DNA from: JAOUEA01 sp963797635
GTDB taxonomy: Bacteria; Actinomycetota; UBA4738; HRBIN12
Assembly: GCA_963797635.1 (NCBI GenBank)
Contig: CAWCPZ010000004.1
Coordinates: forward strand, 62,001 to 126,000
Length of the DNA: 64,000 bases
Reading direction: 5' to 3'
Below the pieces are notes generated by a model. That model was not told where the DNA came from and ran no database searches. It saw nothing but the letters and a program-made list of their open reading frames with translations. Of this stretch, positions 9,555 through 18,808 are shown one piece after another (position 1 is the first letter of the stretch; each line of letters starts with the position of its first letter). A program made the position numbers and the translations under genes.

Positions 9555-10283
9555 ATGGATGCCCCGCAGGCCAAGCCCATCCTGTTCGTCCGGTGCGAGC
9601 CCGACGAGACGTTCGGCGTGGGTCCCGCCGCCGTCGAGGCGGCCGGCGGCTCGGTCATGGAGTGGAACGCGCTCGACACCGAGGCCCCGAAACCGCGCCT
9701 CGAGGACGTCGCCGGCGTGGTGGTGTTCGGCAGCTCCTTCAACGTCGAGCACGCCGACGAGCAGCCCTTCATCAAGGAGGTGCGCGAGCTCACGCGCGAG
9801 GCCGTCGACACCGGGGTCCCGTACCTGGGCGTCTGCTTCGGCGCGCAGATGCTGGCGTGGTCGCTCGACGCCGAGATCACGAAGGCGCCCGTGCGGGAGA
9901 TCGGCTTCGAACCGATCCAACCGCTCGCCACCGCCGCCGACGACCGGCTGCTGGCCCACTACGAACCCGGCGACCACGTCTTCCAATGGCACATGGACAC
10001 GTTCGCCTTGCCCGACGGTGCGGAGCTGCTCGTTACCGGGGACGGCGTGCATCATCAGGCGTATCGCGTCGGCGACCGGACCTGGGGCGTGCAGTTCCAC
10101 TTCGAGATCGACCGGGCGGAGATCGAGACGTGGCTCACCGCGTTCGAGGCCACCGAAGACCTCGCGGTCACCTGGGGCAAGCCGTCGGCAGCGGTGCGAG
10201 CTGAAGCCGATCGGTATCTCGCCGTCCACCAAGACAAAGGCCGGCGCGTGTTCGAGCGATTCGCGGAGCTCGCGGCCCCATGA
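9555..10283 (+). CDS. Class I glutamine amidotransferase domain protein
   Basis: Stand-alone GATase type 1 protein, 242 aa. Seen: the nucleophile elbow GVCFGAQ with catalytic Cys near residue 96, and GVQFHFEID carrying the catalytic His and Glu. The N-terminal region (FVRCEPDETFGVG) and a central FQWHMDTFALP are typical of GATases that hydrolyse gamma-glutamyl compounds or feed a partner synthetase. No synthetase domain is attached. Its stop overlaps the next gene by four bases (ATGA), so the two hydrolase-like proteins are co-translated. Likely role: removing the gamma-glutamyl group from intermediates made by the ligase at 3155. A GMP-synthase-like role is the alternative. Confidence 0.75.
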   Translation: MDAPQAKPILFVRCEPDETFGVGPAAVEAAGGSVMEWNALDTEAPKPRLEDVAGVVVFGSSFNVEHADEQPFIKEVRELTREAVDTGVPYLGVCFGAQMLAWSLDAEITKAPVREIGFEPIQPLATAADDRLLAHYEPGDHVFQWHMDTFALPDGAELLVTGDGVHHQAYRVGDRTWGVQFHFEIDRAEIETWLTAFEATEDLAVTWGKPSAAVRAEADRYLAVHQDKGRRVFERFAELAAP

Positions 10284-11618
10284 GCTACCGGCCGCTGATC
10301 GCGGTCGTGGCCTACCACCTCGCCGACGACCGGGTGCCGCGGTGGCCGGACGGCGGCTACGGCGTCCCGGCGCCCTACCTCGAGGCGCTCCGCCGTGCGG
10401 GAGCGCGTACGGCGATCATCGCCCCCGGCGAGGAAGGCGAGCCCGAAGCACTCCTCGAGCCGTTCGACGGCCTGGTGTTGGTGGGCGGCGGCGACGTCCA
10501 CCCTTCCACCTACGGAGCCGATCCCGACACCGAGCACCTCTACGGCGTCGAACGCGACCGGGACGTGTTCGAGATCGGACTGGTGCACGCCGCCGACCGA
10601 CTGCACGTCCCCACCCTCTGCATCTGCCGGGGGATGCAGATCATGAACATCGCGTTCGGCGGCACGCTGCACCAGCACCTGCCCGACATGGACGGCCTCC
10701 TCCCGCACGGCGTCCCGGTCGAGAACACCGAGTCCCTGCACCCGGTGACGCCCGAGCCGCGGACCCTGCTGTCGGCCACCACGAAATCGGGCCCACTCAC
10801 GTGCTCGTCGCATCACCATCAAGGGGTCGATCGCGTCGGTGAAGGCCTCGTCGTGAGCGGGCGCAGCCCCGACGGCCTGGTCGAAGCGATCGAGGTGCCG
10901 GTGCCCGACATGAACACGACGGGCGTGTCCGAGGCCGAGATCACGTGGATGCTCGGGGTGCAGTGGCATCCGGAGGAGACGGCGGCCACCGATCCCGCGC
11001 AGCAATCGTTGTTCGATTCGGTCACCCTGCTCGCCCGACATCGTGGCTCCCGGGCCAGGCCCGGCGAGCGCGTCGGCCGGAACCGGGCGTACGGGCTGTC
11101 GGACTACGACGAGGGCTGGCCCGGCTCGATTCGAGCGTGAGGCCGAGCGGATCCTCGCAGCGCTCCCCGCGGACACCGTCGCCAGGATCGATCACGTGGG
11201 TTCGACGTCGGTGCCCGGGCTCGCCGCCAAGCCGATCATCGACATCCAGCTCTCATTGGTCTCGATGGTGCCGCGATCGGCCTACGTCGACCCGCTCGTC
11301 GCCCTCGGCTACGACTGGACCCTCGACCCGTGGGACGACCAGCACGAATACTTCAGCCGCTCGGAGGGTGACGACCAGGTGGTGCACATCCACGCCTGCG
11401 AAGCCGGCAGCGATTGGGAGCGGCGCCACCTCGCCTTCCGCGACGTGCTCCGTTCCGATCCGGACGCCGCCGCTGCATACGAAGCGCTCAAGCGCCGGCT
11501 GGCCGCCGACCACCCGCAAGACATCATGGCCTACGTGGACGGCAAGACCGGGTTCGTGCGTGAGATCGAGGCCCGGCACCTGGGGACTAGCCCGCAGGAA
11601 CCGGCAAGAAGGGGCTAG
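10280..11618 (+). CDS. PuuD-type gamma-glutamyl hydrolase fused to a GrpB (UPF0157) domain, one frameshift
   Basis: Residues 1 to about 260 are a peptidase C26/PuuD domain: YHLADDRVPRW, LVLVGGGDVHPSTYG, nucleophile CICRGMQIMNIAFGG, TLHQHLP, and VQWHPEET with the catalytic His/Glu. A linker (GSRARPGERVGRNR) leads to a GrpB nucleotidyltransferase-like domain: YDEGWP, then ARFEREAERI, DHVGSTSVPGLAAKPIIDIQ, and a C-terminal RRHLAFRDVLR helix. The frame breaks near 11124 inside GrpB's first strand (CCCGGCTCG where CCCGCTCG is expected); the conserved YDEGWP lies in the PuuD frame and the rest in the next. Removing one base gives one 445-residue protein. With no error, two overlapping genes would remain and GrpB would lack its own N-terminus. 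Hydrolase activity is inferred from family. Confidence 0.72.
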
Positions 11619-11834
11619 CGTTTCCCGGGCGATACCTGGATAATCCCCGGCATCTCGTAGGGCGAGCCGAAGAAGTCATGGCTCGAGCGGGGAGGGACGA
11701 GTCATCCGTACGGTCCGAGTCAGGCCATGCCGAACAACGCTGCCGCGCAATCATCGCGCTGCATCCGGCGTCGCCCGCGACATCGGCCCGAGGCGTACGC
11801 TTGTCCGCGTTCCGACGCCGGGGAAGGGCCGTTC

Positions 11835-12944
11835 GTGACCGAGATCCATGTGGTGCACGCGCAGGGCGAAGGCTTCGCGCGCGGGCTCCACATCGGCACG
11901 GAACTCTCGGCGCCGATCCGCGATTCGGTCGAGTTCTACCATCGCTACCTCGACCGTCGCGGGGTCTCGTCCGAGCAGCTCCAGGATCTCCTGACGCCCT
12001 ACCTGGTCGGGGCCGAAACCGCCTACCCCGACATGATGAACGTGCTGAAGGGGATGTCGGTCGGGGCCATGGTGCCGATCCTCGAGTTGTTCGCCATCAA
12101 CGCCTTCGAAGAGCTCGAACCGCTGCTGGAGTCACCCGAAGGGGAGCTGTTGTTCCTGCAGAGGAAGGAAGGCTACGTGGTGCCGCCCATCACCCCGCCG
12201 GCCGTCGAACGCTGTTCGAGCGTCTCGGTGAACGCCGGGGACGTGACGATGCTGGCGCACAACGAGCACTGGCTCGCCGGCGATGTGGGCAACATCGCCG
12301 TCATCGTGGACAAGCCCGATGGCGGGCGGGTGCCCGTCGCGTCGCCCACCATCGTGTGCTGCCTGCCGGCGGTCGGCATGAACGCCCACGGCGTCGCGCA
12401 GGGGATCGGTTCGCTCACCGCTTCCGACGACGGCGTGGGGGTCCCCCGGGTGCTGGTGAGCCGGAGTTCCCTCGAAGCGCGAGACCGCAGCGACGCGACC
12501 GCGCGCGCGGCCATGCCCGGGCGCGCGGGGGGCTACGGCCACGCGTACGCGTTCCGCGGGGGTGATGCGTTCACGCTGGAAACCAGCGGCAAGCAGCACC
12601 GGGTCCTCGACCACCCCGGTCCGCACACGAACCACTACCAGAGCGATCTCGCCGAACTCGCACCTCCCGCATCGGACGGGAGCAAGGCGCGATTGGCGCG
12701 ATTGGAGACGCTGCTCGCCGAGCGCGACCCACGCACCCCGGAAGACCTGATGGACATCATGCGCGACCACGATTCGAGCCCGCAGGCCATCTGCCTGCAT
12801 CCGGAACCCGACGAGGGTGACGAGGCGAGCGCCTGCCTGTTCTCCATGGTCACCGACGTCAACGCCGGCAGGATGTGGGTCGCGCCGGGGAACCCGTGCG
12901 AGCACGACTACGAAGAGATCGACCTGTCGGAGCTCTCGGCGTGA
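11835..12944 (+). CDS. C45-family acyltransferase/peptidase (isopenicillin-N acyltransferase-like)
   Basis: N-terminal-nucleophile hydrolase of peptidase family C45, 369 aa. Family members self-cleave before an internal Cys that becomes the nucleophile. Seen: a propeptide-like 126 residues, ERCSSVSV with the likely nucleophile Cys127, MLAHNEHWLAGD with the ligands expected just after it, AVGMNAHGVAQGIGSLT, and RAGGYGHAYAF. GTG at 11835 follows GGGGAAGGG; a TACGCT about 40 bases upstream may be its -10. It is first in an operon with an S66 peptidase (TGA/GTG overlap) and a peptide transporter, suggesting amide or acyl cleavage of an imported peptide, muropeptide or beta-lactam-like compound. 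The substrate is unknown. Confidence 0.75.
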   Translation: MTEIHVVHAQGEGFARGLHIGTELSAPIRDSVEFYHRYLDRRGVSSEQLQDLLTPYLVGAETAYPDMMNVLKGMSVGAMVPILELFAINAFEELEPLLESPEGELLFLQRKEGYVVPPITPPAVERCSSVSVNAGDVTMLAHNEHWLAGDVGNIAVIVDKPDGGRVPVASPTIVCCLPAVGMNAHGVAQGIGSLTASDDGVGVPRVLVSRSSLEARDRSDATARAAMPGRAGGYGHAYAFRGGDAFTLETSGKQHRVLDHPGPHTNHYQSDLAELAPPASDGSKARLARLETLLAERDPRTPEDLMDIMRDHDSSPQAICLHPEPDEGDEASACLFSMVTDVNAGRMWVAPGNPCEHDYEEIDLSELSA

Positions 12945-13912
12945 CCCATGTCGCGGCGAGCCTGTTCGGCCCTCCCCTGCCCGAGGGCGGCACGATCGGC
13001 GTCTGCGCCCCGTCGGGTCCGTACTACAACCGCAGCGACATCGAACGGCCCGTCGAGTGGTGGGAGTCCAAGGGCTACCGCGTCAAGTTGTCCGAGGGCG
13101 TGTGGGACCAGGACGACTACGTCGCGGGGACGCCGGAGCGCCGTGCCGCCGACCTCAATGCCCTGTTCGCCGACCCGGAGGTCGACGTGATCCAGGTGCT
13201 GTGGGGCGGCACGGGCGCGATGCCCATGCTGCCCTTCCTCGACTACGACCTGATCGCCGCCCACCCGAAAGCGCTGATGGGCTACTCGGACATCACGAGC
13301 CTGCACATCGCCTTGCGGCAACGCACCGGCCTCGCCACGCTGCACGGTCCCGGGCTCGGTTCGATGGGGATCCCCGACCGCACGGCCTTCACGTGGGACT
13401 CCGCGCTGGCCGGCTTCACGACCGGCGCCTGCGGCGAGGTCCCCCGCGACCCGGACGACCCCTACGTGCGGGCGATCGCCCCCGGCAAGGCCTCCGCGCC
13501 GATCGTGGGCGGCAACCTGTTCACGTTCGTGCACCTGATGGGCACGCCCTTCGATCCGGTGTTCGACGGCGCCATCCTGTTCTTCGAAGAGGTGCACGAA
13601 CCCGCGTACGTGATCGAGGTCCACCTCGACCAGCTGCGCCTGGCGGGCAAGCTCGACGGCATCGCCGGGGTGGTCGTGGGTGAGATGAAGGACTGCGACT
13701 GGAGCGAGGAGAAACCGGAGGCGCCGCGCAACCGTTCGCTCGAGGATGTCCTGGAGCGGCATCTGGCCTCACTCGGGGTCCCGGTGCTATACAAGCTCCC
13801 TCTCGGACACGGAAAGCATCTCGCCACGATCCCCTTGGGGGTCACCGCCACCCTGGACGCCGGGGCGCGGACGCTGACCATCGACCAACCTGGCGTTGCA
13901 GCACCTGCGTAA
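12941..13912 (+). CDS. S66-family LD-carboxypeptidase/MccF-like serine peptidase
   Basis: Cytosolic serine peptidase of family S66, 323 aa. Seen: N-terminal GGTIGVCAPSGPY, DVIQVLWGGTGAMPMLPFLDY, the nucleophile elbow MGYSDITSLHIAL (Ser near 115), LHGPGLG, IVGGNLFTFVHLMG, catalytic Glu in LFFEEVHE, and catalytic His in LGHGKHLATIPLG. Family members are LdcA, which trims muropeptide tetrapeptides, and MccF, which detoxifies microcin C. The GTG at 12941 overlaps the C45 stop. Placement between a C45 enzyme and an oligopeptide ABC transporter fits processing of imported cell-wall or antibiotic peptides. Confidence 0.85.
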   Translation: MTHVAASLFGPPLPEGGTIGVCAPSGPYYNRSDIERPVEWWESKGYRVKLSEGVWDQDDYVAGTPERRAADLNALFADPEVDVIQVLWGGTGAMPMLPFLDYDLIAAHPKALMGYSDITSLHIALRQRTGLATLHGPGLGSMGIPDRTAFTWDSALAGFTTGACGEVPRDPDDPYVRAIAPGKASAPIVGGNLFTFVHLMGTPFDPVFDGAILFFEEVHEPAYVIEVHLDQLRLAGKLDGIAGVVVGEMKDCDWSEEKPEAPRNRSLEDVLERHLASLGVPVLYKLPLGHGKHLATIPLGVTATLDAGARTLTIDQPGVAAPA

Positions 13913-13976
13913 GACGAGGAGAAAGGCTCGAGCGATGTCGAACTCGGCCACAGGAACATCCGGAAGGAGTCGAGGC

Positions 13977-15831
13977 ATGAAGAGGACAGCACGAGCGATC
14001 GCGTTGGTGGCGGTGCTCGGGATGCTCGGCGGGCTGGCCCTTTCGGGGACCGCGCTCGGCCAGAGCGACGAGCCCAGCGGCAGCGACAGCGCGGAGCCGA
14101 TCACGTTCATCATCGGCCTGACCAACAACATCATCACGGTGAACCCGCTGAAGGCGATCGAGGCTCCGGAGTACGAGCTCTTCGCGATGCAGTACGACCT
14201 GCTGTTCAACTTCAGCAAGGAAGACATGTCCGCGGTGCCCGGACTCGCCACCGAGATCCCCACGAAGGAGAACGGCGGACTGTCCGAGGACGGCCTCACC
14301 TGGACGATCAAGATCCGCGATGACGCGGTGTGGAGCGACGGCGAGCCACTCACGGCCAAGGACATCGCGTTCACCTACAACCTCGTGCTGGATCAGAACT
14401 GGTCCAACTTCACGAACTACCTCCCGTTCACCGACTCGATCGAGGCCGCGGACGACACCACCCTGGTGTGGAAGACGACGAAGCCCTCGATCGCTCCGCT
14501 GATCCCGCCGTGGATCTACATCCTTCCCCAGCACATCTGGGGTGGCATGAGCAAGGACGAGATCAAGAAGTTCGAGAACTTCGACCCCGACACCGGCGCG
14601 CCGGTGACCTCGGGCCCCTTCCGCATGGTGGAGTGGAACAAGGACGAGGACTGGACGCTCGAGTCCAACGACAACTACTGGGGCGGCAACCCCACGATCG
14701 ACCGCGTGATCGTGAAGCGCTACACCAACGCCGAGACGATGGTGCAGGACCTGAAGCAAGGGCGTGATCGACTTCGCCGAGTCGGTGCCCGTCGACCTGT
14801 TCGAGACCCTGCAGGACACACCGGGCATCGCCACGAACGTCGGCGGCTCGTTCTCGTTCTCGCAGTTCAGCTTCAACCAGTGCTACGTGCAGGACGCGTG
14901 CGAGGGGAGCACCGGTCATCCCGCGTTGAAGGATGAGACCGTCCGTGAAGCGATGGCGATGGCGATCGACAAGGCAGGCTTGGTCGATCGCATCCTCGGC
15001 GGATACGGCACGGTCGGCAGCACCATCGTCGTGCCCACGGTGCCGTTCTGGCACCTGAACCCCGACCCCGCGATCCCCTTCGACATCGCGGGCGCGAACG
15101 AGCTGTTGGACGGAGCGGGGTACACCGATACGGACGGTGACGACATCCGGAACATGCCGGGTGGCGGGGAGAACCTGGACTTCCGGTTCATCGTGCGCAC
15201 CGAGTCGCCCGAAGGGATCCAGGCCGGGAAGCTGATCGCCGGATGGTTCAAGCAGATCGGCATCGGCACCGAGACCATCGCGGTGACCGACTCCAAGCTG
15301 ATCGACTCGTGGTACGCGCTCGACTACGACGTGTACATCTGGGGATGGGGTCCCGACCCCGACCCGGACTTCATCCTGTCGACGTTCACCACCGATCAGT
15401 GCGGCGTGTGGAGCGACACGTGCTACTCGAACCCCGAATACGACCAGCTGTACAAGGACCAGCAGACCTCGACGTCTCCGGAAGAGCGCCAGCTGATCGT
15501 CAAGCAGATGCAGCAGATCATCTACGACGACATCCCCGAGGTCGTGCTGTGGTACGACAACGACCTCCAGGCCTACAACAGCGATCGTTGGACCGACTTC
15601 AGCTACCAGCCCACGCCGAACGCCGAAGGAGAGGGCGGCTACGTCCTGTTCCAGTTCGGCAACTACTCCTACATCAGCATCAAGCCGGTGACCGGGAGCG
15701 GGGCAGGAACGGCGAGCGGCAGCAGCGGCATCCCCGCGTGGGTGTGGGGCGCGATCCTGCTGGCCATCGTCCTGGTCGTGGGCGGCGTGATGTTCGCCCG
15801 CAGTCGCGGTTCGGACGAAGATAAGGCCTGA
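13977..15831 (+). CDS. Peptide-binding protein of ABC transporter, C-terminally membrane-anchored, one frameshift
   Basis: Extracellular solute-binding protein family 5, 617 aa after one extra G near 14761 is removed (CAAGGGCGTG for CAAGGCGTG). Seen: signal peptide MKRTARAIALVAVLGMLGGL ending near SGTALGQ, LKAIEAPEYELFAMQYDLL, the WTIKIRDDAVWSDGEPLTAKDI block, TSGPFRMVEW, and VREAMAMAIDK. There is no lipobox Cys. Instead a Gly/Ser linker leads to a C-terminal hydrophobic segment (about residues 585-605) and a basic RSRGSDEDKA tail, so the protein is probably tethered by its C-terminus. ATG at 13977 is preferred to ATG 13935 because AAGGAG precedes it and the signal peptide begins there. Confidence 0.85.
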
Positions 15832-15864
15832 CGGGCAACCACACGAAGGAGACGGCGGCGCAGG

Positions 15865-16851
15865 GTGGGGACACGCGGTTACGTCCTGAAGAAGGTCTTC
15901 CAGGCGTTCCTCACCCTGCTGGCCGTCATCATCTTCAACTTCTTCTTGTTCCGGATCCTGCCGGCGGATCCGGTGAGCCTGCTCACCCGAGGTCAGGGCG
16001 CGCAGATCGATGCCGCGGAACAGGCAGAACTGCGAGCCGACTACGGCCTGGACAAGCCGTTGTTCCCCGGCCAGTTCCTCGACTACGTCAACGACACCCT
16101 GCGCCTGGACCTCGGAGAGTCGATCATCCTGCGACCCAACGAGAAGGTGCTCGACCTGTTCATCGAGTTCATGTGGCCGACGATCCTGCTCGTGGGCACG
16201 GCCACGCTCTTCTCCACGATCTTCGGGATCGCGATGGGCATCTACGCGGGCTGGAGACGCGGGGGCAAGTTCGACAAGGCCTCGATGTACGGCTCCCTGG
16301 TGCTGTACTCGATGCCGGAGTTCTGGCTGGGCATGCTGTTGATCCTGCTCTTCTCCGCCACGTTGCACTGGTTCCCGAGTTCGGGCCGCACCGACGTCCG
16401 GTTCGACTACACCGGGTTCGCGGCGGTCGGCGACGTCATCAACCACCTCTTCCTGCCCTGCCTGACGCTGACGCTCGCCTACCTCGGTGAGTACTACCTG
16501 GTGATGCGGTCATCGCTGCTGGACGTCCTGGGCGAGGACTACATCACCACGGCACGAGCCAAGGGCGTGCGCGAGAAGTGGGTGCTGCGACGCCACGCGG
16601 TGCGCAACGCGCTGCTGCCCACGATCACGCTCATCGCGCTCTCGTTCGGGTTCGTGCTGGGCGGCGCGATCACGATCGAGTACGTCTTCGGCTACAAGGG
16701 ACTGGGAGGACTGACCTACGATGCCTTGCAGGCTCGTGACTACCCGCTGTTGCAGGGCGTGTTCCTGATCGCCAGCGCGATCGTGATCCTGTTCAACCTG
16801 ATCGCCGACCTGATCTACGGCTACTTCGATCCACGCGTGAGGGAGGCCTGA
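15865..16851 (+). CDS. Peptide ABC transporter permease (DppB/OppB type)
   Basis: Inner-membrane permease, 328 aa, with six predicted helices. Seen: N-terminal YVLKKVFQAFLTLLAVIIF, FRILPADPV, and the EAA loop with ARAKGVREKWVLRRHAVRNALLP that contacts the ATPases, then TIEYVFGYKGLGGLTYDAL. A GTG at 15865 fits the N-terminus typical of DppB. It directly follows the binding protein and its stop overlaps the next permease. Confidence 0.92.
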   Translation: MGTRGYVLKKVFQAFLTLLAVIIFNFFLFRILPADPVSLLTRGQGAQIDAAEQAELRADYGLDKPLFPGQFLDYVNDTLRLDLGESIILRPNEKVLDLFIEFMWPTILLVGTATLFSTIFGIAMGIYAGWRRGGKFDKASMYGSLVLYSMPEFWLGMLLILLFSATLHWFPSSGRTDVRFDYTGFAAVGDVINHLFLPCLTLTLAYLGEYYLVMRSSLLDVLGEDYITTARAKGVREKWVLRRHAVRNALLPTITLIALSFGFVLGGAITIEYVFGYKGLGGLTYDALQARDYPLLQGVFLIASAIVILFNLIADLIYGYFDPRVREA

Positions 16852-17819
16852 TGCAGACCCCGCCGATCACCCCGGGCGGCGACCCGCACGCGCTCCTCGA
16901 TGAATCGCCGGAGTCGCTGCCGGAGGTCCGGAGCCCCCGGCAGATCAAGCGAACCCGCCGGCGCCTGGCGCGCAAGCGGTTCTGGAAGCTCTACCGCAAG
17001 AACACGATGGGCATGGTGGGTCTCGCCATCTTGATCTTCTTCATCGGGATGGCGCTGTTCGCGGTGTTCTTCGCGAACCCGGCCTCGACCGACGTGTCGT
17101 TCACCGGCGATGCACCGCGCCACGCACCGCCCTCGCTGGAGTATCCGCTCGGCACCACGACGCTCGGCGTGTCCGTGCTCTCGTTGATCATCGAAGGCTC
17201 GAAGATCTCGTTGCTGGTGGGCCTCACCGCCTCGCTGATCACGATCACGATCGGGGCCTTGGTGGGCGTCGTGGCCGGCTACCGCGGGGGCGCCGTCGAC
17301 ACCGGACTCATGCGCTTCACCGACTTCGCCCTCGTGGTGCCCTGGCTCGCGCTCGCCATCATCCTGGCCGCGATCCTCGGCCCCTCGCTCATCACGATCA
17401 TCATGGTGATCGGGTTCACCTCGTGGCCGGGCACCTCGCGCCTCGTGCGCTCGCAGGTGCTCTCGATCCGAGAACGACCGTACGTGGAACGCGCCCGGGC
17501 GCTCGGTGGCGGCGACGGCCACATGATCGCCCACCATGTCCTGCCCAACGTCATGCCGGTGATCCTGGCCAACGCCGTGCTGGTGGTGGCCATCGCGATC
17601 TTGTCCGAGACCGCGCTGTCGTTCCTGGGCCTCGGCGATCCCTTCAGCATCTCCTGGGGCGGCATCCTCGAAGAGGCGTTCTCTGCCGGTGCCACCACGA
17701 GCGGGTACTGGTGGTGGATCGTGTCGCCCGGCGTGTGCATCGTGCTCGTCGTCCTCGCGTTCACCATGATCGGGTTCGCGCTCGACGAGGTCATCAATCC
17801 GAAACTGAGGGACCGATGA
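16851..17819 (+). CDS. Peptide ABC transporter permease (DppC/OppC type)
   Basis: Second permease, 322 aa. A cytosolic N-terminal extension of about 45 residues is rich in Pro and Arg (SPRQIKRTRRRLARKRFWKL), followed by six helices. Seen: YPLGTTTLGVSVLSLIIEG, the EAA loop with VERARALGGGDGHMIAHHVLPN, and LSFLGLGDPFSISWGGIL. The ATG overlaps the previous stop and its own TGA overlaps the next ATG, so translation is coupled along the operon. Confidence 0.92.
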   Translation: MQTPPITPGGDPHALLDESPESLPEVRSPRQIKRTRRRLARKRFWKLYRKNTMGMVGLAILIFFIGMALFAVFFANPASTDVSFTGDAPRHAPPSLEYPLGTTTLGVSVLSLIIEGSKISLLVGLTASLITITIGALVGVVAGYRGGAVDTGLMRFTDFALVVPWLALAIILAAILGPSLITIIMVIGFTSWPGTSRLVRSQVLSIRERPYVERARALGGGDGHMIAHHVLPNVMPVILANAVLVVAIAILSETALSFLGLGDPFSISWGGILEEAFSAGATTSGYWWWIVSPGVCIVLVVLAFTMIGFALDEVINPKLRDR

Positions 17820-18808
17820 GTGATGTCCTGACCCTGGAAGACCTGCGGATCACCTATCACACGGCCTCCGGCGGCATCCCGGCCGTACGCGGGGTGAACC
17901 TGAACGTGAAGAAGGGCGAGGTCGTCGGCCTGGCCGGAGAATCCGGCTGCGGCAAGTCGACGATCGCGGGCGCCGTGCTGCGGCTGCTCCCTGCCAAGAC
18001 GAAGATCGAAGGCACCTTGCTGCTGGAAGGCGAGGACGTCCTGTCGATGAAGCCCGGCCGGCTGCGCGCCGTTCGATGGACCGGTGCCTCGATCGTCTTC
18101 CAGGGCGCGATGCACGCGCTCAACCCGGTGAAGCGGGTCGGCGACCAGGTGGCCGAGGCCATCACCGTGCACAACCAGGCCGGCGAGAAGGAAGCGCGCG
18201 TGCGCGTCGGCGCGCTCCTGGAGCAGGTCGGATTGCCGCCGCGCCGCATGAGCGACTTCCCGCACGAACTCTCCGGTGGTCAGAAGCAACGCGTGATGAT
18301 CGCCATGGCGCTGGCGTGCTCGCCGTCGCTGATCATCGCCGACGAACCCACCACCGCGCTCGACGTCATGGTCCAGGCGCAGGTCCTGAAGCTCATGAAG
18401 GAGCTGCAGCGCGACCTCGGCCTGTCGATGATCTTCATCACCCACGACCTGTCGGTCCTGGTGGAGACCTCGGACCGGCTCGCCATCATGTACGCGGGCA
18501 AGATCGTGGAGGAGGGGCCCGCCAACACGGTGTTCCACGATCCGAAGCACCCGTACACCGAGGCCCTCGCGGCCTCGTTCCCGGAGATCGGCGACACGAG
18601 GTTCCGGGGCAATCCGACCGGCCTCGGCGGCGACCCTCCCGATCCGGCGGACGTGCCGAGCGGGTGTTCCTTCCACCCGAGGTGTCCGAAGGCCTTCGAG
18701 GACTGCTCCTCGATCGAACCCGAGTTGTATTTCGCCGGCGAGGGCCGGCGAGCGGCCTGCCTGTTGGTGTCGGGCGCGAAGGCCGGCGTCACGGAGGCCA
18801 CGACATGA
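17816..18808 (+). CDS. Peptide ABC transporter ATP-binding protein (DppD/OppD type)
   Basis: 330 aa ATPase. Seen: Walker A GESGCGKST, Q-loop IVFQGAMHALNPVKR, signature ELSGGQKQR, Walker B LIIADEPTTALD, H-loop ITHDLSVL, and the oligopeptide-type C-terminal domain with HPYTEAL and GCSFHPRCPKAFEDC, whose Cys residues in many homologues hold an Fe-S cluster. It overlaps both neighbours by four bases. Confidence 0.93.
   Translation: MSDVLTLEDLRITYHTASGGIPAVRGVNLNVKKGEVVGLAGESGCGKSTIAGAVLRLLPAKTKIEGTLLLEGEDVLSMKPGRLRAVRWTGASIVFQGAMHALNPVKRVGDQVAEAITVHNQAGEKEARVRVGALLEQVGLPPRRMSDFPHELSGGQKQRVMIAMALACSPSLIIADEPTTALDVMVQAQVLKLMKELQRDLGLSMIFITHDLSVLVETSDRLAIMYAGKIVEEGPANTVFHDPKHPYTEALAASFPEIGDTRFRGNPTGLGGDPPDPADVPSGCSFHPRCPKAFEDCSSIEPELYFAGEGRRAACLLVSGAKAGVTEATT

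Noticed and set aside
11043..11618. GrpB as a separate gene from a GTG at 11043
   Set aside because: That frame lacks GrpB's first strand (YDEGWP), which lies in the PuuD frame directly before the break.
11619..11834. tRNA or small RNA gene in the gap before the C45 gene
   Set aside because: I found no cloverleaf, T-loop sequence or strong terminator; only a possible TACGCT promoter about 40 bases before the GTG.
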